Part shown: one piece after another, positions 21,534-32,836 of the stretch
How positions within the stretch are numbered: position 1 is the first letter of the stretch
How the letters are laid out: each line of letters begins with the position of its first letter
NCBI GenBank assembly: GCA_014529385.2
Contig: JABFUD020000295.1
Location: 1-64,000 of the forward strand
Origin: Adiantum capillus-veneris
Lineage: Eukaryota; Streptophyta; Polypodiopsida; Polypodiales; Pteridaceae
Reading direction: 5' to 3'
Length of the DNA stretch: 64,000 bases
Made by a program: the position numbers and the translations under genes
Notes under the pieces: generated by a model
What the model saw: the letters and a program-made list of their open reading frames with translations, nothing else
Database searches by the model: none
What the model was told of the DNA's origin: nothing

Positions 21534-21823
21534 GGCAATGATGGTGCAGCCAAAGTTGGTCCGCGCTATAAAGTGTGTTATGCAATGCAAAGGGTGCTAA
21601 CAGGTGCATGGTAGAGGGCTAAAGCCAGTGTGGGAGACCTCAGCAGGACAGTGGCAACGAAAATGCATGCTTAAAGTGTTTTTTTAGGCCAGGGGGCCTT
21701 CGAAGTGGGCTGATTGGGACTGCAAGTCAAAGTTTTCGATATGCGTGGAATGGGCCCCAAAATATGGTGTTCAAGATGCTCTAGAAGCTCGTCCAGACGG
21801 CTCGTCAAACAGGGCTTCGGTGT

Positions 21824-21965
21824 GAAAGTTATGATTGTTCGAAGTTAGAAGGCTTCGCAGGTCCCGACGGACAGGGCAGGTACAGACAGGTGGCGAAAGT
21901 TATGATTGTCCGAAGTTAGAAGGCTTCGCAGGTCCCTACGGATAGGGCAAGTACAGACAGGTGGC
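21824..21965 (+). repeat. 71 bp tandem repeat in the element B LTR
   Basis: Two units begin GAAAGTTATGATTGT and contain CGAAGTTAGAAGGCTTCGCA and GGTACAGACAGGTGGC. They differ at a few positions and lie in the U3 part upstream of the TATA box, where such repeats often act as enhancers. Confidence 0.75.
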
Positions 21966-23315
21966 GAAAACTGGGATCATCGGATACACGCATAAAGCTC
22001 AAGCTGTGGAGCATGCCGGTCTTTTCGGTCCGCCATTCAGAGCTCAAGCGGGCAAGTTATGGCCTGTGGAGTATTTACAGGGGGTCGGATACGCGCTCAC
22101 CGAGCCACGATGATAGGCCTGCTAATAGGGACTTTTTTTGGAGTGGCCAAGGTTTTGGGGAAAGCATACGATGTGGGAAATCAACCGGAGTCCGAGTCGC
22201 AGTGATCAATGTTGTGGACACACGATCGTGACAAAGGCGTGACAAATCCGAGATGGCAGGGCTGAACGAAAACCTGATGAGGATGTGTGGTCTTGAGCAC
22301 TGATGGCATGCGAAAGGGAGGCTTGGTGATTAAAATCTTTGATTGCAACTCGAAAATGGAAAAAGGTGACCCTCAAAAGTTAAGAGGAAAAAAATAGAGG
22401 AGAAGTAAGAGAAAGGAAAAAGAAGCCTCAAAGGGGCAGTGGAGCCAGGCGCTACTGCCCAAAAAAAGAAATTTTCTTTTTTTCTTTCTTGGCCTTGAAA
22501 AATCTAAGAGGGGAAAAGGAGGAGAAGGGCGGCCATTTTCGGGAAGGGAAAAAAAAAAGCTTTTCTTGAACTTGGGGAAGGAAGAGGAATTGGAGGAAGG
22601 AGAAGGTGCGCGTGCGCTCGGCGATCGAAGGCGGTATGTAAGGGGTGGTCCGTGAGGCGGCCTGAAAGAGGGAGCACCTTGCGGAGAAGGCGGCAAGCAA
22701 GGGGAATTGAGAAGAAGAAAAGAAGGAGGTTTCGGGCGCTCGATGACCGAAGCGGGCATGCCAAAGGTGGAGCATCATCTGTGAAGCGACTCGTAGCCTG
22801 ACGAGTGCTCTGCAGTAAAGAGAGCCAGCGAGGGCTACCAAAAGAAGGAGCCGCTATACGAGCGAAGCCAATGAGGGATTTTTTGGCGAGGTGTGTATCG
22901 GTGGAGTCGAGCTTCGAGGGATGTGTGTGCCCCTCTGTATGAAGCGGCGGTGGCCATGATGCAACATAGAGCATGGTTCATGAATCTTGTACAGGGTGTT
23001 TTTTTTCATTGAAGGAAAGCTGTCATTTCCGTTTTTGGCATCATCTCTCCCCCTTTCCCCCCGGTCTCCAGGGTGTGTGGTGTCGGTGTGTGTGAGCGTG
23101 TGTGCCCCTCGGGCCCCCTGTGTGTGTGAGAGAGAAAGAGAGAGAGGTCTTGAGTTGTCGAAGGGCTGGAAGCGGGCAACATCGGTGTGGTAGGTATCTG
23201 AGGATTGTGCAGAGCGTGTGTGTGTTGGGCGAAGTGCAGGCGATGCCCTGCTAGTGTGAATCGTCCTTTTTGAAGGTGTTTTCGAGAGGACAGGGGTGTT
23301 GCGAATACCCTGAGT

Positions 23316-23322
23316 TATATAG
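23316..23322 (+). promoter_or_regulatory. TATA box of the element B LTR
   Basis: TATATAG in CTGAGTTATATAGAGGCAG, only about 50 bp before the presumed LTR end. That leaves little room for R and U5, so the LTR may be truncated at its 3' side. Confidence 0.4.
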
Positions 23323-23368
23323 AGGCAGTTGCGTGTGTGTCAGGTGTGTTCCCCATTCCCCCTCTCCA

Positions 23369-26062
23369 ACGTGGCTGCAGGTTGTAACCCTGTTAGTAAA
23401 CCACCTTACCGTATGAGTTACTCAGAGGCTGCTGAGATGGAACGTCAGCTTGCTGACTACCTTAGCAGAGGGTTTATACAGCCTATTTCTTCACCATGGG
23501 CTTCGCCTATACTTTTGGTGAAGAAAAAGGACGGCAGTATGCGCATGTGCGTAGACTAGCGGGTCTTAAATGCGGTTACAGTTAAGAACAAATACCCATT
23601 GCCAAGGGTCGATGAGTTATTTGATAAGCTAACTCATAAACGAATTTTTTAAAAATCGACTTGAGGTCAGGATATCACCAAGTCCGTATTCGGCTTGCTG
23701 ATATACCTAAGACTGCATTCCGAACATGGTTTGGACATTACGAGTTTTTGGTGATGCCCTTTGGGTTAACCAATGCGCCTGCGACATTCATGACACTTAT
23801 GGATAGTGTCTTGAAACCATATTTGGGCAAATTTTTCATTGTGTTCCTCAATGACATTCTAATTTATAGTGCTTTTGAAGAAGAGCACTTACAACATCTC
23901 AGGCAGGTGTTTGAGTTGTTACGTGCAAACAAGTTATATGCCAAGGAATCTAAATGTGATTTTCTCAAGGAAGAAATTCATTATTTAGGGCATGTCATTT
24001 CAGCTAATGGCCTATACATGGATCAATCCAAAGTGGATACCATTCGGAAATGGCCACCTCCTAAAAATCTAGAAGAATTATAGATCTTTTTAGGCTTCGC
24101 AGGTTTTTACCGAAGGTTTGTTAAAAACTATGCTCACCTTGCTGTACCTATGACGGACCAACTAAAAGGCAAAGGTAAGGCTTTTCAGTGGGGTTCCGCT
24201 GAATAGTAGAGTTTTGAAACACTCAGAGATGCATTAGCTACAGCTCCTATACTGGCTATTGTAGATCCTTTGAAACCATTCGTTTTGGAAACGGATGCCA
24301 GTGACCATGCTATTGGAGCAGTCCTGTTACAAGACGAACGGCCAATTGCATTTGAAAGTAAGAAGCTGGATGCTGCTCAGCAGAATTATTATGCTTATGA
24401 ACGTGAACTCTATGCAATAGTATTTGCCTTAAAGACATGGCGTCACTATTTGTATGGTGCTCAGTTCGAGATTGTGTTTGAACATGAAAGCATCAAATGG
24501 TTTACACAACAAACAGATTTAAAGGGTCGAAAATCCAGGTGGGCCGAGATCCTTCAGGAATATGACGCCAAGCTAAGTTATCGCAAAGGCCGATACAATA
24601 TAGTGGCAGACGCTCTCAGTCGAATTCCAGAGATCACTTCGCTCTTGTTCACGAAACTTCGTAGTGAATTTTTAGCATCTCTCAAGGGAAAATATGAGCA
24701 AGATGAAACATATTCCAAAGTGTGGAGCCATGTTCAAAAGAGGGATCCTTCTCACTCCAATGCAGGTAGTGTACAATTAACCTCCACACCTAGTTCTCCT
24801 TTATCAAGTGATGAACTACAGCGATGGAAGCATTTTACCATCGACAATGGGTACCTACTTCACAAGGGGAGAGTTCGTGTACCAACGGACACAGACATTC
24901 GGCGCCAAATTCTTTATGAATGTCATGATAGTCCAAGTGCAGGGCACCCGGGGATTAGAAAAACTTATTCTCTTGTATGATGACAGTTTTACTGGCCAGG
25001 TTTACATGGCTTTGTTCAAGATTATGTCTTGCATTGCCAAAAATGTCAAGTTAACAAAGCAGAGCGTCTGAAAGCAGGAGGACTCTTACATGCTTTGGAA
25101 ATTCCCAATGGAAAATGGGAAAGTATCTCCATGGATTTTATAGTAGGTTTACCAACCACTATACGAGGTCATGACTCAGTATGGGTGGTCGTAGACAGGT
25201 TGACTAAACTATGTAATTTTATTCCGACCAAATCAACGGTTAAGACACCAGAACTAGCAAGATTATTTGTGGAGAATCTATACAAATTTTCTGGGTTGCC
25301 AAGTAATATTGTTAGGGACCGTGACCCAAAGTTTATTAGCCACTTCTGGAGAGGTGTATTTAAACGATTGGGTACCCAACTCAACCTCAGTACAACTGAC
25401 CATCCAGAAACAGATGGTCAAACGGAATGGTTTAACTAGGTGCTAGAGGATATGCTAAGAGCATACGTTAGCAAAAAACAGACAAATTGGGAAGAGTACT
25501 TACCTATTCTCGAGTTTTCGTACAACAATTCTAAGCATGTCACAACAGGCTTCAGTCCTTTCATGCTCCTGTACGGGTTTCAACCTAGGTCACCCGTTAC
25601 GGTGGGGTTGGCAATCTAAAAACTCCAATACGTTAAGGATTTTCTCCAAGACCACATGGATATGCTGAAACTTCCTCGTCGGAACGTCCGACAAGCACAA
25701 GATCGGTATAAGAAACACGCTGATGAGAAACGTCAGCAAGTTACCTTTGAAGAAGGGGAGGATATATTTTTACGAGTGCCAGAACATTCAGAAAGTCTAA
25801 AAACTGGACCAACACCTAAATTATCTCCCCGATATTGTGGGCCTTTTAAAATACTCAAGCGAGTTGGTGATCGTGCCTACAAACTACTACTACCATCACA
25901 CTCTCACATTCATCTGGTGTTTCATGTAAGCCGTCTACGAAAGCGGTTACATGGGGAGGACAACGTCATTGATCAATAGGTTTTGGTCATTGAACCTCCT
26001 ACGTTACCGCATGAACCTGAATGCGTTATGGACTATCATAAGTTGCGTACACGCCATCACAT
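23369..26062 (+). pseudogene. element C pol: RT, RNase H, integrase, broken
   Basis: RT starts at NPVSKPPYRMSYSEA. TAG at 23557 follows RMCVD, and a shift at 23650 precedes [26 protein letters not shown] and FLNDILIYS follow; the first catalytic Asp is Asn (AAT at 23850). TAG at 24081 follows. RNase H: LETDASDHAIGAVL, YERELYAIVFALKTWRHYL, YNIVADALSR. Integrase: GHPGIRKTY, a shifted HCQKCQVNKA, SMDFIVGLP, RDRDPKFISHFW, ETDGQTEW, then stops and the GPF module (RYCGPFKILKRVG). The ending MDYHKLRTRHHI runs straight into the element D LTR. Confidence 0.8.
26059..26062 (+). repeat. target site duplication of element D, left copy
   Basis: ACAT immediately before the LTR start TGTAGAG; it equals ACAT at 36218-36221 after the right LTR end CACGACA. 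Deleting the element with one copy restores the element C reading frame, which confirms the length of 4 bp. Confidence 0.8.
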
Positions 26063-28079
26063 TGTAGAGAAATTTGCGGTCTTGCTAGGAAAGCATCGGG
26101 CTTATAGCTGTGAGAGTTTGTGAGAGAACTCAACAAAAACTATATGAAGGAGTTAAACCATAGATGCCATGAAGACTAGGGTTTGGAAAGAAGTGCAATC
26201 AAAGAAGACTCACTCTTTCTCTCTTGCACTCACACACACAAAGAAAGAACACAAAAGGGAATATCAAAACAATACGAAAATGAAAACATAAAGGCTATGG
26301 TCATATCTTATCATGGGTAATATGAAAGGGTTAATAGATGAGTTAATGGCATTCAATCTTGACTGACCAAATAGGCTACGAATTGTTCATTGGAATTGTA
26401 GCTTTGTGCTTACCGTAGTATATATATTTTGTCTAGTGATTGGGATTAATTGTGTGTACAAATCCTCTTGGTTCATAGCAAGATAACTACACTTACATCA
26501 AAAGAAAAATTATACTCTATGAGAGGTAGTATGATGGGATCCGGTGATAGCATTATTTCATTGAGCCTTTCTGGGCCAAAGAGAAACACTATACGTTGTT
26601 TAAAGTGTATTTTACGGCTAATCCATACGTTAATTCTAATAGATTTACAGAGTGAAAGCGATAGAAATTATCATCATGTGGGTTATTCATCTAGGATAGT
26701 ATGTGAGAAATGTAGATATGAGAGAAGTGAAGAGATGAGAAGTTTCCCTCCCAAGCCCTATTCTTGCCCGTAGGCAATAAGGATACTGCGAGGAGAGATG
26801 TACCTGTAGCAAAGAGAACCTAAAATTTGTAGAGAGGATGAATTACTAAGAGTGAGAGAGATAGATTTGGTTAAGGAGATAATATTAGATATATATATAT
26901 ATATATATGTTGTATTAGAGATGAAAAAGAAAACAACAAGAAATCAAGAAAACATCAATGTAGAACACATCTTACTTGACAAACCCTTTGGCACCATTAT
27001 TGATGGAGAGAGAAGAAGATGGGAGAACTCCACTTTGATTGATACGCCAAGTGCAAGACCTTCTTTGATTAGAGTTGATCTTCCAAGGATAGCGTACAAG
27101 AATGGCTAGTCTTCCTCTAGGAGAAAGTGCAGGCTTGGACTTATGTTAATGGCTAAGTACAATTAGGCATTACTACTCACTCCCTCAAGAATTCCTCTCA
27201 TCAATGGCTTGAATGCTTGAGTTTATTTTCAAGGAAGAAGAGGTCCCCTTTTATAGGTGAAGGAAACCCCCAAGGTTTTACACAAGAAGAGAGGAGCCAG
27301 TGTGAATAGGAATTGGAAAAGTTGGAAATGAGTTGTCCCTGCATGATGTGCGCAGACCGGGGTCCATTATTTTGATCATATCTCCTCAACCGTGGCTCCA
27401 AATAAAAAAGTAAAAATATGGGCAGAAACTTCAGCTCATTAGCTATGGTTTTCATTTTAAAATCATTTTCCAATTCGGATTGGAACCTTGTGTAAAAAAT
27501 TCATCAAAATAAGATCCATTTCTGGCAGCAAAAGTCTTCTCGTGGTCCCCTTAGCCTAGACTTTCATTTAATTCCAAAGGACACCTCATGCCATATGAAA
27601 GCATGACATTGCTCCTTGACAAAGTTTTGTAATCATTCTTGCAATAATGCATTAAAATAAGTGTATCTTTGAAATCATGCCACCTAGTGTCCCACTAGGA
27701 TTTGATTCCCTCCTAGTAGCTATTTAAAAAGAAATATAAGAAAAGTATAAAAAATACATAGAATATATATATATTGGAGTTTACCCTAGATATAGGATCT
27801 AGCTAGGGTGTGAGATGATAATAAGATAGTAGAAATAAAGAATCAATGCTTTTTGCCCCAACTTAAAGAGGCGGAGCTATTGAGCTTTTCCCATAGTATT
27901 TTCTGATGGTAAAGTAAGAATAGATTACCCTTGAGAAAAATAATAGGATGAGATAGAAGTCTTATTATTATACCTCAATATGCATATGTACATTATAGGA
28001 AAGATAATTATGTATCTAAAAAGTTAGAAGATAGATATTGTAGCATGCGTTCCCACTATATACGTGTCACAGCACGACA
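26063..28079 (-). repeat. element D 3' LTR (left), 2017 bp
   Basis: Matches 34093-36217. In element orientation it starts TGTCGTGCTGTGACACG at 28079. It has a TATA box CTATAAAAGG at 27256-27247 and an AT run (26889-26908) shorter than in the other LTR. It carries the small ORF with one base deleted. Confidence 0.9.
26473..26690 (-). pseudogene. small leader ORF in the element D 3' LTR, frameshifted
   Basis: Same sequence as 34503-34721 but with three instead of four T at about 26643-26645 (GTAAATC on the minus strand instead of GTAAAATC). This breaks the frame at about codon 17, upstream of the conserved part. The conserved C-terminal codons themselves remain intact. The copy in the second unit (63738-63955) has the same deletion. 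Confidence 0.6.
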
Positions 28080-28091
28080 TCCACCCCCTCT
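28080..28091 (-). promoter_or_regulatory. element D polypurine tract
   Basis: AGAGGGGGTGGA on the minus strand, directly before the 3' LTR start TGTCGTGC. Confidence 0.75.
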
Positions 28092-28137
28092 AAACCTGCA
28101 CATCCTCCGGTATGTGCCACATTATGTCTTTGTAAGA

Positions 28138-29475
28138 TCAGCCCTCTTGTACATCTTCCTTGCTTTCTTCTTCACTGGATGATTCCAAATCTTCATCTTC
28201 ACTTTGATCTTTACGTGTGGTTTGCTCTTCTTCCTTATCAACATCTTCTGGATCATTGTCTCCTCTTCTCTTAAACATTTTGATCCTTTTTCCTGCAATG
28301 GGAATCTTTACTTCTGCACCATCTAGTTCAGACAAGCTGTAAGAAGCATTTTCATGCACATGCATTACAACGTACGGTCCAAACCATCTTTTTGAAAACT
28401 TACGCATGACTGCGTGCTGGTTATCAAGGCTACTATCATACACCAAAACCCAGTCACCTTTGTCAATTGCTTTTCTCCTGAGTTGATGTCGCTTATCAAA
28501 GTAGTCCTTGTTTTTCAACCTTGCATTTTTGAGTCGTTCTTTTGCAGCTTCAATGTCTCCAGGTCTTCTCTCTAGTTGCCTTATACGCAGTGCAAGGAGA
28601 TCTTCCCTGCTAAGCCCCTCTTGCCAAGGTAGTACATTCCATGTGGGAATTGTATCTTCAATCGGCATCACTGGCTTTTGAGCATACATTAGCTCCGCAG
28701 GCATGTAGCCAGTTACTGAGCTATGTGTTGTACGATCAGCCCATAAAGCATATGGTAACAATTTTGGCCACTCACCAACTCTTCCTTCGCAAGCCTTGGC
28801 CAAATCTTTGATGATAGGAGGATGCCCTCTTTCACTCTTTCCATTGCCTTGAGGGTTGTAAGCTGTAGTAAGAGAAAGCTTGATTCCTAATCTAGAAAAG
28901 AACTCCCTTTCTTCTTCGGCATCCAGTTCACCTCTATCTGCAGTGATTTTTCCCACACAACCATAACGGCAAATCACCTCATCAAGAAGGAATTTGCACA
29001 CAGCTTCTGTGGTTTTAGCTCTTAATGCTCTTCCTTCAACTTGGTTAGTTAGGTCCTCTCGTGCAAGAACCAAGTATCTCATCTGCCAGAGTCGTAGAGG
29101 CATTGTGACTAGATCCACAACCCATTTATAGTGCATGGCTAGTGGATATGTAGGGTGCAATCCATCACGATGTCGGACATTTGAATACATTTGACAAGTT
29201 ACACATGACTCTACAAATTGAGATACATCTTTATACATACCCTTCCACCAGTATTTTTATTTCAACTTGGAGAAGGTTGCCCACACACCCCTGTGTCCAG
29301 CCCATAGACTCTCATGAAACTCTTGCATGAGCTTTACTTGAGTCTCTTTTTTACATATAACCCGTTGTGTTGTAGCACCCTTTTGTTTAGGATGCTTCCA
29401 CAAGTAACCATCCCTCAAAAAGTACCCATATGCTTTCCTGCGTATCCTCTTGAATTCTTGTTCAGACCAATCATC
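28138..29475 (-). pseudogene. element D integrase, one or two stops
   Basis: In one frame with the upstream RT/RNase H. The zinc-binding part (FHESLWAGHRGVW) is followed by TAA at about 29261 and then CVTCQ. The core reads VVDLVTMP, ITADRGELDA and NPQGNGKSERGH, so the D, D, E triad is present. The C-terminal module RWFGPYVVMHV is followed by a highly acidic tail (EDEDLESSSEEESKED). Integrase would insert the cDNA. The stop between zinc finger and core suggests it is no longer made. Confidence 0.75.
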
Positions 29476-31389
29476 CTATTTTGTTAGAGTACTCAAGTAG
29501 CTTCCAAAAGAAAGCCAATCACCTTCATAAAGATATTTCAAGAACAATTCAAGTGAATTATTCATGCAGACATTGTTACCTTTTACATGAGAGATAGAAT
29601 AGAACTTTGTACCTACATCATCTCCCTCATCAATTATTTGTGACTCATCTTCATACCTTGCCCTTGATAGCATATCTGCCACTGTATTGTCTTTACCTGC
29701 AATGTGCTTAAACTCGAGATTTAAGGACTTAATGTAGGCAATCCAACGCAACATAGCAATGTCTGGAGTTGAGCAGCTTGTAATCATCCCAAGAAGTGGT
29801 AGACAATCTGTTTCTACAACCACACATGCACCAATTAGGTACTCTTTCCCACTTTTCAAGGCTGTAACCATACCCCATAACTCTCTCTTTATCTGTGGAT
29901 AGTTTCTTTGGTGAGCACTTAGCACCTTTTCTCCAAATTTTACCACATACCTATGTCCTTCTTTGTCATCTTTCCCTATTGCCCATCCAATCCCTGTAGG
30001 ACTGGTGTCTACTGTCACAATTACTAGCCTTTGACACTCATAGTCTACCTTTCTCAAAGTTGTTGCTGACTGGAGTAACTCCTTTAGCTTTTTCATGGAT
30101 TTTACATGTGCTTCTGTCCATTTAAACTTTTGATTCTTTCTAAGCAGCTGATAAAGAAGATCAGCTACATGTGCATAATGTGGAATCCAAATAACATAGA
30201 AGACACATGTTCCTAGAAACCTTCTAATCTCAGTGATGCTAGTGCACGTTTCTTTCATTCTTTGGATGGCATCTACCTTTGTTGGACAAGGTTTCCTACC
30301 ATATGGCCCGCACATGTGCCCCACAATAAGCACTTCATTGACACCAAACATAGACTTTTTCCCTGACAATGTAAGATTCACTTCTTCCGACCTAGACAAA
30401 ATTTTATCACAATCATTTATGTGATTTACCACAAACTTGAGACATCCCTTGAGATCCAAAGCTTCATCTTTGTCACTTTCTTCACATCCTTTGATAAGAA
30501 AATCATCAATGAAAGTCATTGTGATTTGAGGAATAAAGTCACGTAAGACCTTCTTCCTCCCATTCATCATATGTGCAACCGAGTTGGTTGCTCCCTGTGG
30601 CAAGGTACACATCCTTACCAAACCCAAAGGTGTCCTCATGGTTGTCAAGTCTTTGCTTTCGATTGCAAACTGAAATTGATCATACCCTGAGTAGAGATCC
30701 CCCATTGAGTAGATTTCCCTCCCTGCAAATGCCTCTGCAAACTCATCCACAATTGGACCTGTACCTACATTTCTAATTGTCACCTTGTTCACTGGTTGCA
30801 TATCTTGGATGAAGCGTAGAGAACCATTTTTCTTCGGAACTGTGAACCACCTGTTTGAGTATGGAGCACAAGAAGGCTCCAAGATTCCCATTTTGATTTT
30901 CTCATTCAGTAGCTCTACTAACTTTGGCAAATGAGCCTTTGGAACCGGAATAGGCTGCAGATTCCAAGGCACATGAGGTATTGTGAAAATTACCATAGGA
31001 GCTACAATAGAAGGATCAACACATCCTATCTCATGTGGCTCAAATGAAAAAGCCTTACCATGCTTTGAAAGCATTTCTTTGAAGCACTTTGCCTCCTCCT
31101 GTGTTAGAAACTCCTTGCGACCAATCTGCAAGTCTTGGAAAGACTCCTTTGTGAAGGTATGCCCAATCTTTTTAGGATTCCTCAAACTTGGTTGTAAAGA
31201 AGCCTGCTCAATCTCTTCCCTGTTGTTGGGTGGTAAGGGTGAAGCTACTGGTTTCACCTTCTTTGCTACACTCTTGTATTTAGTTTCAACATGGACTTCT
31301 GAGCCAACTGTTTGGCTTTCTTTAAAGGCTTCTATTACTTTATACATTTCCATAGAGCAAACTTCCACAACTTCATTTTCAAGATGCAA
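29476..31389 (-). pseudogene. element D reverse transcriptase and RNase H, long open frame
   Basis: About 637 codons open. RT: FTVPKKNGSLRFIQDMQPVN, LYSGYDQFQFAI, LPQGATNSVAHMM and TFIDDFLIKG with both catalytic Asp at 30502-30507. RNase H: VTVDTSPTGIGWAIG, KRELWGMVTALKS, VETDCLPLL, KDNTVADMLSR. It ends at TAG 29476, in frame with the integrase part. The N-terminal end is reached by a frameshift near 31390 from the protease side. Confidence 0.8.
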
Positions 31390-31663
31390 TTAGGCCCCAT
31401 TATAGCATCAAGCTCACCCATAGTATCTACAAAAGAAACTTGTTCACACAAACCCAAAACATTTTCAGTAGGCTCTAGCAACCCACTCTTTTTCATGCCT
31501 ATTGGTACATTATGCACATATTGCCTCTCACATCTCTTCAAATCTTCAAGTTTTGTAAAACATACTGATCCATTCTTTGTTACCAAGGAGCTCGTTGAAA
31601 ACGCTTCACCTATTTTTGGATCAGGCGAGACCCTTTTTCTTTCTGTACCACTGCAATCCCGCT
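31390..31663 (-). pseudogene. element D linker between protease and RT, shifted frames
   Basis: Coding-like residues (SVCFTKLEDLKRCERQYVHN, VPIGMKK) in a third frame join protease and RT. Two one-base changes, near 31640 and 31390, are needed for continuity. Confidence 0.5.
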
Positions 31664-32836
31664 TTACAATGGTACTTGGCCAAAACCCATCATTTCTCTA
31701 TGATCATGAAACTCTTTGCTCACCTTTGGTAGAGGATATTCTTTGAGGTTGTCACAATTTCTTTCATGGTTCACACAAACTGTGAGAAATTGGACAACTC
31801 GCTTACCATCTTTGCTACGTATCCTAGCATATGCTGAACCATCATCCATTACCTTTGTTTCCATTCGAACACCCACAATGTAGGGATGTCCAAGGATGAG
31901 ATGATATGAAGATGTATCCTGTACAAAGAAGTTTTGGTCAATCTTTACATCACCTATTGTTACCTTCACACCTGGACATACTGCATACAATTCATCGGAT
32001 GAATTGTTTGACACTTTTACCATCCAGCCATGATCTGTGTCCATCGGCCATTTGCACTTGTTGTAGAGACTCTTTGACATTATGTTTATTTCTGAACCAT
32101 GGTCAATCAAGGCAACAAATAGCTCTTCAAGATCACCTACCTTGACCAAAGTTTCTATAGTAGCCCTTGCCCAATGACTTCGTGAATAGTAACTCCTAGG
32201 AATATCTTCAAATTCTTCATCATCATTTGAGAAATGCACTTGCTTCACTCTCCCACTAGATTGGTAGCATCCTACCACAGCTCCATCATTCTCCTTATTT
32301 TGCAGTTGCATCCCTTGTGTCTTTGAGGTTTCCCCTTCAGCCTGTGGACGAGAAACTTCAGCAAGGGTTTGCCTCTTCCTCTTGATGATGTCAATGATCT
32401 CCTCATGGAATTCACGCTTTGCAATGCCAAGAACTTCTCCCATAGTAAACTCAATCTTGCTATTCAAGATCCTTTCCTCCAAGACTTTCTTTAAATCTGT
32501 AGCAACCTCAATATCAGATTGTAGTTTATAAGTTGGGCCTTTTGTCATACCTTTTGTTGGCTCTTTCTTCTTTCCTGTTGTAGTCTCCTCCATGAGTACT
32601 TCAGGTGGAGATGCTCCTTGTGTTGAGGGTGTTTGAGAAGGCATTGAGTTGCTTCTTCCCCCACCTCTAGAAGCTCTTTTTGATGGTCCTTCATCAACAT
32701 TCTCACGTCTGCGCTTCTCTTGTACAATTGCCTCATTTTGTTGGCATTTTGTAATGTAGGCATGCACTGACAATGAGTCCATTGGATCATTCCATCCTAT
32801 TTCTAGATGTATGCAATCACCTGCTTCATGTAGAAT
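31664..32836 (-). pseudogene. element D protease region
   Basis: Same frame as gag, separated only by TAG at 32837-32839. The Ser/Arg-rich start leads to VALIDHGSEINIMS with Asp at 32102-32104 and, 90 residues on, LILGHPYIVG, the second protease signature. The motif is DHG instead of D(S/T)G, so activity is doubtful unless this lineage tolerates it. The frame ends at 31664; coding goes on in two other frames to 31390. Confidence 0.65.

Larger units (their letters stand above)
16616..23368 (+). mobile_element. element B: Tat-like Ty3/gypsy retrotransposon, 5' end missing, decayed
   Basis: It begins in the middle of gag next to the element A LTR and continues through protease, RT, RNase H, archaeal-type RNase H, integrase, polypurine tract and a 1.8 kb 3' LTR. 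Domain order equals that of element A, but protein similarity is only partial, so it is a separate family. It has more stops than A and is therefore probably older. Its 3' LTR abuts the pol of element C. Confidence 0.8.
21539..23368 (+). repeat. element B 3' LTR, about 1.83 kb
   Basis: Starts TGATGG after the polypurine tract and probably ends ...CCCTCTCCA at 23368, where sequence coding for element C begins (NVAAGCNPVSKPPYR). It contains two 71 bp tandem units and a TATATAG. The 5' LTR is absent, so borders are inferred. Long minus-strand open frames between 22373 and 22974 come from Pro/Ser low-complexity sequence and I do not support them as genes. Confidence 0.55.

Noticed and set aside
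22373-22974. Three overlapping minus-strand open frames of 128-156 codons
   Set aside because: They are Pro/Ser/Phe-rich low-complexity translations of GA-rich LTR sequence in all three frames; no domain or start context.
26450-26773. Plus-strand open frame of 107 codons in the element D LTR
   Set aside because: It is antisense to the conserved small ORF; in element A the antisense of the related ORFs is full of stops, so the sense frame is the conserved one.
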